Assembly: GCA_029204225.1 (NCBI GenBank)
Contig: CM055102.1
Span: 7,534,587 to 7,598,586, forward strand
DNA length: 64,000 nucleotides
Direction: 5' to 3'
Source: Diphasiastrum complanatum
Lineage: Eukaryota > Streptophyta > Lycopodiopsida > Lycopodiales > Lycopodiaceae
How positions within the stretch are numbered: the stretch's first letter is position 1; every line of letters starts with the position of its first letter. This document shows positions 55,326 through 64,000 of this stretch, one piece after another. Below the pieces are notes generated by a model. That model ran no database searches. It was given only the letters and a program-made list of their open reading frames with translations, and was not told where the DNA came from. The position numbers and the translations under genes are program-made.

Positions 55326-56631
55326 ATGGGAAGTGGCGGGGTTGAGCTAGATTGTTTGTTTGCTAATCAGATTTCCAGCTTTGATTTGTCAGGGCATTCT
55401 GCCATATCTTTGGATCATTTCCAGTCAGCTCTTGATCCACAGCGGGAACCTACATGGCTTTTGTCTTCAAATAGCTATTCAGATTCCATGTGCAACGTCT
55501 TCCCACAGCTGAACTTTCAGCAACAGATTCCCGATCAGAATTTAGCATCTCTACAACCCTCATTTGCTGCTCCCATATTTTCTGCTTTCAATCATGCTCT
55601 CAACTCACATGCTGACCCAGAGTACTTACGATTTGGAAACGAGTTAAATGGCTTACTACCAATCTTTCCTGCTACTCACACTTTTGAGGAAAAGATGATG
55701 TTCATGGAACAAGGACGTTCTTCCTTCACAAATGCAGTAAATGGAGCGTCCATTTTGCTTAGTCGAAAGCATGGAAACATCAGCAAGATGGCCAAGCTGA
55801 CAGCTCAGGAGATCATTGAGGCCAAGGCCCTGGCTGCCTCCAAGAGCCACAGCGAGGCAGAAAGAAGGCGCCGCTGTCGTATAAATACTCATCTTGCCAC
55901 TCTCAGGAACTTGCTGCCAAGCACAACAAAGGTAGCCAGATACTATATGTAAAACTCAATACTTCGTCTTCTTAAGAGTAACTTATTGAACCGGCCTCGT
56001 ATGTGTTGAATCGTTTATACAGAGTATGGATTCTAGATCGGCATCGATGATTTATTGGATCCATGGATATGTTCTCTGTTGTGTCTGATATGTGTTTCCT
56101 CCTCCATTGAGCGTAATTTTTGTTATGCGCTGAAGAACAAGTCTGCTAAATTGTTTATGTTTTTCTGAACAGACAGACAAGGCATCCCTACTTGCGGAAG
56201 TGATTAAGCAAGTAAAGGAGCTGAAGCGTCAGGCAGCAGAGATGTCAGACGTTGACCCAGTGCCTAGCGATGTAGATGAGCTGCGCGTGGAGATTGATCC
56301 GTCTTCGACAGACGATGGTCTACTTTTAAGAGTGTCAATATGCTGTGATGACCGTCCAGGTCTTCTTTCGAATCTTATTCAAGTATTAAGAAGCTTAAAG
56401 CTTCAAAGTGTGAAGGCAGAAATGTCCACGCTTGGTGGGAGATTGAAAATTGTTATTCTGCTGAAAAATGGAGACGGTAGTTCAGCAAAGCAGGACAGTC
56501 CTTCGCTGAACAGTGTGCAAGAGGCACTCCGAACGGTGATGGACAGATCGTCTTCTACAGGAATGCCACCATTAAGCTTCGGAAGCAAGCGTCAAAAACT
56601 TGGCAGTGAAAATAACGACTTATCCGCCTAA
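55326..56631 (+). CDS. bHLH transcription factor with C-terminal ACT-like domain, plant subfamily Vb type
   Basis: Two exons, 55326-55931 and 56173-56631, joined in phase 0, give 354 residues. The start ATG sits in a favourable AGCCATGGG context. Residues 1-150 are low-complexity and Ser/Gln-rich. The basic region SKSHSEAERRRRCRINTHL holds H175, E179 and R183, the H-E-R triad that predicts E-box/G-box binding. The HLH continues LATLRNLLPSTTK then DKASLLAEVIKQVKELKRQA. An ACT-like beta-alpha domain (LLRVSICCDDRPGLLSNLI) spans about 252-305. This order is typical of plant bHLH30/bHLH32(TMO5)/bHLH106/107 relatives, nuclear regulators that dimerise through HLH and ACT. C184 replaces the usual E/D after R183. 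No lesion is seen; which paralog it is cannot be told from sequence alone. Confidence 0.93.
55932..56172 (+). other. Intron of the bHLH gene
   Basis: 241 bp, donor AAAG|GTAGCC, acceptor TTTTTCTGAACAG. It falls in the HLH loop between PSTTK and TDKASLL; I recall an intron at this point in relatives. Confidence 0.9.
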
Positions 56632-57444
56632 TCTTTCGTTTCCTTTTCTCAGCATATATTCATAGTCATAGAAAATCAAATGTATTCTCACTTAACCTTC
56701 AGGTTCTTCTAGAATCTATCTTTGTTGATCGTTCTTTGCAGAATCAAATATTATGTGATGGTTTCCATCAAGCAAGAGAAATGCAACCTCTAGCTTGTAG
56801 TTACGTATCTCTACCTTCATCACTTCATATCGTGAAGTAATAGTACCTTGAAGATTGAATAGATGGGAAAACTACACAAGACGATGTGCAACGCCAGGAT
56901 AATGTGATCTGTTTGTTGAAGAGATGTTTTATGAAGGTATTCTATAAATAAGCCACTTTCTTTCTGGATTTCTCACTGCACGAAAGAACTTAATAAGATT
57001 CACTGCTCTGTAGAACGCTCGATATCATAATACTGTTCCTAAAATCTCATGCCTTTGCTGTGTGTAAGACATTGCTCTCATACCAAGAAGAACTTTAACG
57101 ACCACATGGCGTGCATGCATCCATTGTGTATTGAACTCATGTATAGACTGCTGTTGCTACGGGAAACCAATCATAGGAATCCATAAGTTCACTATATAAA
57201 AAAAATTCAATGCAGTGAAGTTTGGTAGAAATCAGCTATGATCTTTGATTCTTTCTTTCTGCAAATAGCCGAGCAATTAACCGTATTACCAGGCTAGCCT
57301 AGTCTGCCCTGTGGTTCTGAAAATGAAAAGACCTAATTATGCCTGTTTTGGAGCACATGTTACTCAACACCACTCACATCATCAAGTGGTGCCTCACAAA
57401 TATAAGGGTGATACATGATACCATCATTTTGGGTAAGTACTACT
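56632..57444 (+). other. Downstream region of the bHLH gene
   Basis: Presumed 3' UTR followed by spacer. No canonical AATAAA was found close to the stop, and no other gene. Confidence 0.4.
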
Positions 57445-57476
57445 CCATTACTCAATAACACCATTACTCAATAACA

Positions 57477-57562
57477 GGACCATGGGGTTGGCTCAGTTGG
57501 TTAGCTTGACATCCAAAGTTTCTTTGGTCTCAGGTTCGAACCTCCCCTTGAAAACCAAGAAG
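57477..57562 (+). mobile_element. tRNA-derived retroposon with target-site duplication
   Basis: 86 bp with RNA polymerase III promoter-like boxes: A box TGGCTCAGTTGG (57489-57500) and B box GGTTCGAACC (57533-57542). It is flanked by CATTACTCAATAACA at 57462-57476 and 57563-57577, a 15-bp target duplication typical of LINE-mobilised insertions. The same word also occurs once more just upstream (57446-57460). The anticodon arm is degenerate, so it is a SINE head or tRNA pseudogene, not a working tRNA gene. Confidence 0.75.
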
Positions 57563-57630
57563 CATTACTCAATAACAATATGTGTAGCACGGGCATGGCA
57601 ATGAGGCCACATAGACCCCGGTGATCCAGG

Positions 57631-57767
57631 GTAAGGATTAGTGCCTATTTCAGGCAGGTTTGGAGGCTTGTCCCGCCTCCAGGACTAGCAGACCAGGTAG
57701 GGTCCAGAGTAAGGATTATTGCCTCTTTCAGGCAGGTTTGGAGGCTTGTCCCTCCTCCAGGACACCT
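57631..57767 (+). repeat. GC-rich tandem duplication, 78-bp period, each with a hairpin
   Basis: GTAAGGATTA at 57631 and 57709. Each unit contains GGCAGGTTTGGAGGC, a 7-nt spacer and the complement CCTCCA. An A-run near 57815 follows. It may be the body of a SINE. Confidence 0.75.
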
Positions 57768-58255
<488 letters not shown>

Positions 58256-58482
58256 AAAAAATGAGTGGACGAATCGTATTATATGAAATTTGGCGGATAC
58301 ACATCATAAAATAAGAGGGACATGGTAACTAAAACTTTTGATTTGGCTCAATTTTTACAGAGTGATTGTTAATACATTGTGAATTTTATCTAGAGTTTGA
58401 GTGTAGAAGAAGAGGAGCATGGTACTTAAACCTTTTGATTTAGATCAATCTTTGTACAAGCGTTGATAATTGTTCTGTGCAT

Positions 58483-58508
58483 ACTTTTGTGCACATGTGC
58501 ACAAAAGT
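58483..58508. repeat. Perfect 26-bp palindrome
   Basis: Centred on GTGCACATGTGCAC with ACTTTT/AAAAGT outer arms. Imperfect pairing extends to about 58476-58515. Confidence 0.9.
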
Positions 58509-59658
58509 GTGCATACAATCTATCTTCACTTTTTGGAAAACAAGTAGAGATTGACGTGGCAAAATACAATTCCATCAATCTAATTTGAAAGTAGACTTGG
58601 TTATGCATAAAATTCAAAGATGGTAAAAAAACGTTCTATCTAGATTGATGAGAAAATGATTTAGAAAAGATTCCATTCTTTATGCCTTGACAAGTTTTGA
58701 TGAGTAAAAGAGAGCAACAAGTATGATTCGTTTGTGTTAGTAACTTGTATGTAAATGCATTTATGTATAGAAATTATATTGTGTTTTTACATACATGTAT
58801 TGTGTTTGTACATAGCTACACATGTAATGAATTGTTGTGGTTATTACTTATAAACTAGGCCTCCAACTTAGTTGATATAAATGATACATTTTAGCACTTT
58901 AAATCATAGACTTGAAATGCCCATATCTACTTCAATAGAACTCCATATTCAATTTTTATACGACATGTTGCTATGGTCATATGCGACTTTTTAAAGTAGA
59001 CATTTATAAACCAATGTAGTGAAGGACAAGGTATTACATACTTGCATTTTAAAATATCAAAGTTTGACCGCTATCTCCACATGTTTGACAGATTATATCT
59101 TGCTTACAATTTGTCCAAAATCAATGACTCACCTTTTCATAGGTAAATGTATACGTGAAAAATATGGTTGTGAAAGGATTTGATGACATTTGTGATAGTT
59201 AGTAGGATATGGATTCTTGAAAAGTGCTTGAATGCACAATTTTGTGCTCATTTTGCTACAACTCTAATGTTAATACATAATGAGTTTCATCTAATGTTTA
59301 AGTGGCCTTTGTAGTTGATTAAAAAGACACTTTTGGCCAATCAGTTGATTTTCAACTTCTTAACACTTTCACTTGTTGCTAGAGCATTCACAAGTTGATA
59401 GTAATGGTTTATTAGATTATCTATTTCAAATCATATTAGCTTATGATTTTTGCTTCAACTATGATGTTGTCAATGGTATAATATTAGAATTAGTAAGCTC
59501 AATTGTGATTGTACAATATATTAGCATTTCTCTGTTACATGTGCATGTTGTTTGTGGTTTCAATGGATGGCAATCAATCAGTGATTGCATTTCTGATCTG
59601 CACTCTCCACTAAATCCGAATTTCTACATAATAATCTAACATGGTATTTTTTATCAAG
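58509..59658. other. AT-rich spacer, no gene recognised
   Basis: Several short frames but none with recognisable motifs. Confidence 0.4.
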
Positions 59659-59913
59659 CTATAGAGGAAAGTGCACAATCGTGGCTCTTGGAAGAGTAAT
59701 TCCATCAATGGTAGCATCAAAACCGAGCACTTGCAAGGGCACCATATGAGGTACAAGAATTCCGTGCATATGAAATTGATTTGTAGAATCAAAGTTAAGA
59801 AAATTCCATAGCTTGCAGGCTATGAGGCAGTTGACGAAAAAGTGCTCATAAGGGAAACAATTCTCATCAAATCGATGAGAAGTTTGTTGTTGGAAGGAGC
59901 TAGCAGAGGTCAT
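59659..59913 (-). pseudogene. Possible LINE zf-RVT fragment
   Basis: An 84-codon frame contains YEHFFVNCLIACKLWNFL, which fits the E-H-x-F-x-x-C-x-x-A-x-x-x-W core of the zinc-binding domain found after LINE reverse transcriptases. Only one of the preceding cysteines (ENCF) is visible. No RT or endonuclease is seen nearby, so the call rests on a short motif. Confidence 0.25.
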
Positions 59914-60106
59914 TATACAACCACTTGATAGTCACAGCAATTTGAAACTTAGTGTTTGGTTAGACAATAGCTCCAAAATTGCATGGAAAGTGCCTAGGAT
60001 TTAGAGAGTGAAAAGCTTGGATATTTCTCCACAGAGAGCAAAATTTGAGGATTGGTGATTGATGGTACATAAGTTACATTTTCTAAATCCATACATTTTG
60101 AGAATT

Positions 60107-60720
60107 CTAGGCACCCTTGGTCTTCTTCTTGCTCTTGAATGAGAAATTTGCTTTCTCATCTCCATCTTGCAATGATAAGGAGCTCATCCTAGATTTTGCA
60201 TGGAGCATCCTACACTCTTCAGCCACTAGCACACTATATTGGAGCTTATCAATTGATGGAAAAGTGTCTTGGATGGCAAAAATTTGAACCAAATTGAAAA
60301 AGTCATATCCTAAGCCATTTAGGGTCACTTGTACAAGTTCATTATCTTTAATCCTCTCCCCTTGTTGAGAGATTTAATTCTTTTTCTTACTTCTTCTCAT
60401 GCTTTGGAAGATTTGGTTTCTAAGCATCTAAGTACTCTTGAAGTGTTGTTGGATTCATATATAGCTTTTAAAGAATCCCAAGCTTCTTTGGCCGATGTGC
60501 AAGAGACTACCTCCTTCAAGATGTCATCACTAACATGCATTTGCAATGAAGTGCTAGTCTTGCCTACTTCTTGTATCTAATTCTTGTCCTCCAAGAGGCT
60601 CATCCTCTTCTTCTAGGACAATATCAAAGGGATCTTGGAGCATAAGAGTGACTCCATTCTCACTTTCCAAATTGAGTAGTTTGTAGAATTTAGCCTCTCA
60701 CTGAAGGAATCCACCAATGG
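60107..60720 (-). pseudogene. Copia gag relic
   Basis: Reading from about 60720: SERLNSTNYSIWKVRMESLL, then after shifts VSDDILKEVVSCTSAKEAW, a damaged core with LNGLGYDFFNLVQIFAIQDTF, and a basic end (KSKKKTKGA). At least three frame breaks. The sequence ends before any zinc knuckle. Its leader continues to the PBS at 61391. Confidence 0.75.
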
Positions 60721-61390
60721 TTCTTGTCTTCCTAATGACTTGTACTAGATTGTACTTACTGGCTCTCCCTAAATTCGTTTCCAAAAATTTGCCTCTCTAG
60801 CAACTTACTTGATGTACACAAAGACACAAGTGGCAAGATCCCCTTAATCTTGATTCAAAAGAACACTTAGGAAGGATTCTACAAAACAATGCTCCAAAAA
60901 ATTGGTTTTGATTTGACCCTAGAAGTTCACAAAGGTCTCTCTTATAGTGATTATCTAAAATTTGGTTTCTAGCCCACTCAATGGACTTCTAACCACGGTT
61001 CTAGCACTTCCTCGCAAAAATGAAATGAAGATGAGATGACATCCTATCAAGCTACAATCAGATCAGCTCAATTTTGACTATTTTGGACAATATAATGACT
61101 TAATCTCGCTCACACTTTTTGATAGTTTTTCAAGACCTGTGAAACACTTTTAGAGGACTTTTTTTCAGCCTAAATTAATTAGATTTCATGACACTAAGTC
61201 AAATATAATCAATGGCACTCAATCCTCATCAAGAAATATTAGAATCCATTTATATGGATCTCACTAAGTTTGAAATTAGATCCCCTCCTCAAAGTCTAGA
61301 TTCAAATTTGCCATCTCATTTCTAGTTTCTAGCCACAAACTTGCTAAAAATGGATTTGACTTTTGATCAAATACTTACCTCTTATACTTG

Positions 61391-61402
61391 GCTCTGATAC
61401 CA
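61391..61402 (-). promoter_or_regulatory. Primer binding site, initiator tRNA-Met type
   Basis: TGGTATCAGAGC on the minus strand, a perfect match to the classic plant Copia PBS. It is followed on the plus strand by TGTTAAAG at 61403, the LTR edge of the 60.1-61.4 kb gag relic. Confidence 0.85.
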
Positions 61403-62150
61403 TGTTAAAGTATATTACTTTAGGACCCTAAATGGATCTACACAATATTCACAAGATTGGATGCTTGCTAAACACTCTATTACAAAAACTAGACTTAAAA
61501 ATAGATCTAGAATTAGCAATTTTACACTTAACAAACAAGAACCATCATTAAGCATTGATCAAATCTGGAAACCTGAGTCCACACATGTGTGATACAGTCT
61601 GTGGTATGACGACCTACAAATAGAGAATGGAAGTAATATCACTTTGATTGCATTTGGATCATCAAAACTCAATACAAATGTGTAGTAGATTCGAGATTGC
61701 CAATCAGCTCTCAAAAAATAATCTCAGTGTTTACTATATAGAAATGTCTCTTTCCTTCACAAGTTAGGTGAATTTCCAGCATGTAATAAGGAAGGTGATT
61801 GAGGTTTCTTGCCCTAATTTGCCATTCTAGCCTCATTCCTAGAGTCATGTCAAGTAGGTGGCTAGTTGGTCAATTTCCTCCATAAATCTAGTATTTAGGT
61901 CCTATAAAGTAGGAATCACTACCAAATTGACTTGACCCACTTTTTAGACTTGATCTAACCTACTCTAGAGTGTATTTCCATATGTGGGACCCACCTACGT
62001 ACAATCTACATGATTTTGATCAAGCTAGATTTGCTTGGCAATTTCTCACATAGCCAAAAAAATGAAAAAGCCCAAAATCTCAAAGTAGCCCAAGACACCC
62101 CAAAAGCCCCTCGCTTACCTTCATTTTTAGCATGAGAGTCGTCTTGCAAG
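61403..62150 (-). repeat. Probable Copia LTR, outer end not found
   Basis: Starts TGTTAAAGTATATTAC beside the PBS. CCACACATGTGTGA, the CATG-core variant of the recurrent LTR palindrome, lies at 61579-61592. The expected ...TTTAACA outer end could not be located, so the right limit is arbitrary. Confidence 0.35.
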
Positions 62151-62590
62151 TTGACGTAGGTTAATTTTAAGTGTACGGTCTCTAGTGAAGGTTCTTAGAC
62201 ACCAAAAATAGGAAATAGCCATCAAAACCCTCACCAACTTCAAAATCTACAAAAGTACTCACTGCCAGCCTTCACCATTTTGCCAATAGCTACTTTTTCC
62301 TATTTTCTAGTCTCAATGAAGTTGACGAAGGTTAATACTATAAATAAATGGCAATGTTCCTAGTCTCCCAAAGTATAACTAAGTCTTCTAAACCCTCGCC
62401 AACCTCTATAAACTGTCACCAGTGTATCAAGAATATTTGTCGAGATCATAATAGCCATAAAACACTATTTTAGGTATCTATAAAGTAGGCAAAGGTTAGT
62501 AATATCAGTAATTAGAATATTCTCAACCTTCAAAAGTGTCTAACAACCATCTAAACCCTCACCAAACTAGTTACTATCGATTCTAGCTCA
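62151..62590. repeat. Diverged tandem units, about 165-bp period
   Basis: TTGACGTAGGTTAAT, TTGACGAAGGTTAAT and TAGGCAAAGGTTAGT start units near 62151, 62322 and 62486. Each is followed about 80-100 bp later by AAACCCTCACCAAC-like sequence. Confidence 0.6.
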
Positions 62591-62950
62591 TTCATGACAA
62601 TTTTTTTAATTTTTGTTTAAATTTCTCATAAACTACTATAGTTTTGGATTTCTAGTAGATGTACCTTATGTTAAGGAGTCATTAATTGCTGAATGTTGAG
62701 ATTATACAAGATTTATAGTTCTAGGCTATATTTTAGTCAGAAACAATTTGTTTTTGAGTATTTTTGGCTATCGATGGTCTACAATATTCTTGGCTATGGA
62801 TTTGTCTTCAATTGTTTTGAGTGGCTATATGCATGTATATTGATCATTCTATCATTTACCAATAGATATGGCTAATGTATTTTAAGTAGATTTACATAAA
62901 AAGCTCATTGATGACTATCGGTGATTCATATCAATTTATTGATTTTGATG
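62591..62950. other. AT-rich spacer, no gene recognised
   Basis: No repeat or frame of note. Confidence 0.4.
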
Positions 62951-63113
62951 ACCTAAATTGAGTTTTGATCTACAAAAGATCCAATCTACATATGCAAGAA
63001 ACTCGATTTTTGAGTAGAAATCAATCTAGCATGCTCTAGCATTGGTATCTTCTCCAAATCCTTGATAGATGTGCTTGATCCTTTCAAAACCTGCAACACA
63101 AGCTCTGATACCA
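62951..63113 (-). other. Copia leader fragment with PBS
   Basis: Matches the leader at about 11360-11524. It ends in a perfect PBS TGGTATCAGAGC (63102-63113, minus strand). The gag that should follow is absent; homology stops near 62951. Confidence 0.75.
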
Positions 63114-63402
63114 TGTGAAGAATTTGTGATCAATCAAAATCCAGATCCATAACCTGATCTTTGATGTAGAAAACCCAACATCTACTCTATGAAATAGATG
63201 CAAACTCAATAAGAACATGATCAAACATCAAACATAAGATATGATGAAATTGTTCTTCGTACAAAAATAGTAAGCTACTATTTTTCACACGTGTGGATTT
63301 GAAAATAGCATAAAATAAGCATTCTACACACAAGATTGCAAGATATCACAAATATAGTGCACCGATGGATAGATGAACCCAAGAGAACTCATGTATAAGC
63401 AT

Positions 63403-63469
<67 letters not shown>

Positions 63470-63776
63470 ATGTGTCTCTTCCAATGAGTGAAAAACTATA
63501 TATAGCATATCCACGGCTCATTAATGAGTTTGGTTTCCCCCCATAACAAATGCCCTAGCATTAATGTGGCCTAGATTCAAATATCTCCACATTCAAATTG
63601 AATCTTCTAAAACTCGTGTATTACACTTTCCCACACTTTCAAAAAGTTTTTATTCAAATGCTTTTAGACCAATATAACTTTGAAAAGTCAAATGCTAAGC
63701 CTAATATGAAAATTGGCCTCAATTGCCAAATATACAAATTTGACCAAAATAGCGAAACTAGTTGAAATTTCTCACA
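63114..63776 (-). repeat. Copia 5' LTR, second copy of the 11.5 kb family
   Basis: 663 bp with ends TGTGAAG.../...TCTCACA on the plus strand. It shares most of its length with 11525-12174, contains TTCACACGTGTGGA (63284-63297), and carries a long AG array. Confidence 0.88.
63405..63466 (+). repeat. (AG)31 microsatellite inside an LTR
   Basis: 62 bp perfect. The related LTR at 11525-12174 has only a short AG run at the same position (about 11858-11872). Confidence 0.98.
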
Positions 63777-63794
63777 CCATTTTGTAATCACTTT

Positions 63795-63927
<133 letters not shown>

Positions 63928-64000
63928 CTCCTCCTTCCATTCTTACTTTTGTGTGAAGCCCTCCTATTTTCTTATGTGTGATTGATTATGGATGATGAAT

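Noticed and set aside
57484-57546. Functional tRNA gene
   Set aside because: A and B boxes are present, but the anticodon arm and acceptor pairing are degenerate and the piece has target duplications, so it is a retroposed derivative.

Overview
This window looks like plant nuclear DNA from a large, repeat-rich genome. The evidence is a plant-type bHLH-ACT transcription factor gene with a GT-AG intron, several Copia and Ty3/gypsy retrotransposon relics whose primer binding sites match initiator tRNA-Met, AT-rich gene-poor spacers, and long CT/GA microsatellites. A gymnosperm or similar giant-genome land plant is my guess; the sequence does not settle the lineage.

Layout: 1-4116 is the 3' part of a recent Copia element (+) whose LTR is present twice in tandem. 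It sits inside an unknown coding relic that continues at 4116-4679. From 4.8 to 8.9 kb lie non-retroviral coding relics: an unknown minus-strand reading frame, a plus-strand unknown gene (family A, copy 1), and convergent with it a decayed minus-strand gene with features of a DDE transposase carrying a GD...CxxC insert. From 9.1 to 12.2 kb are an LTR-like segment with a 32-bp minisatellite and a Copia gag-protease fragment with its leader and 5' LTR (-). 13.1-13.6 kb holds a Copia gag scrap; 13.6-15.1 kb holds family A copy 2 (-). 15.15-16.6 kb carries about ten copies of a roughly 20-nt motif in both orientations. 16.6-20.1 kb has exon-like pieces, a cluster of a TTACTCGCCATC motif and a Ty3/gypsy gag-protease relic (+). 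21.35-21.9 kb is an internally deleted Copia fragment (-).

25528-31551 is a complete but coding-dead Copia element (-) with 5-bp target duplications, two LTRs, PBS and PPT. 31.8-34.4 kb is the 5' part of another Copia (+). 37.4-41 kb is a Copia (-) and 41.4-43.2 kb a Ty3/gypsy fragment (-). 45.6-47.6 kb is a decayed Copia (+). At 47.7-48.2 kb a Copia gag (-) breaks off at the LTR of another internally deleted Copia (48.2-50.9 kb, -). 51.1-53.4 kb carries a divergent pair of unusual relics (an acidic/basic low-complexity protein and a bacterial-type N4/N6 DNA methyltransferase motif) plus family A copy 3.

The one clearly intact host gene is at 55326-56631: a two-exon bHLH plus ACT-like protein of plant subfamily Vb (the bHLH30/TMO5/bHLH106 type). 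Downstream are a tRNA-derived retroposon with 15-bp target duplications, microsatellites, Copia gag and LTR relics and two very long GA arrays.

Best candidate for something undescribed: family A, present three times, once convergent with the transposase-like gene and once close to the methyltransferase-like fragment. I infer that these may be remnants of a multi-gene mobile element. No search could be run, so this is a hypothesis.
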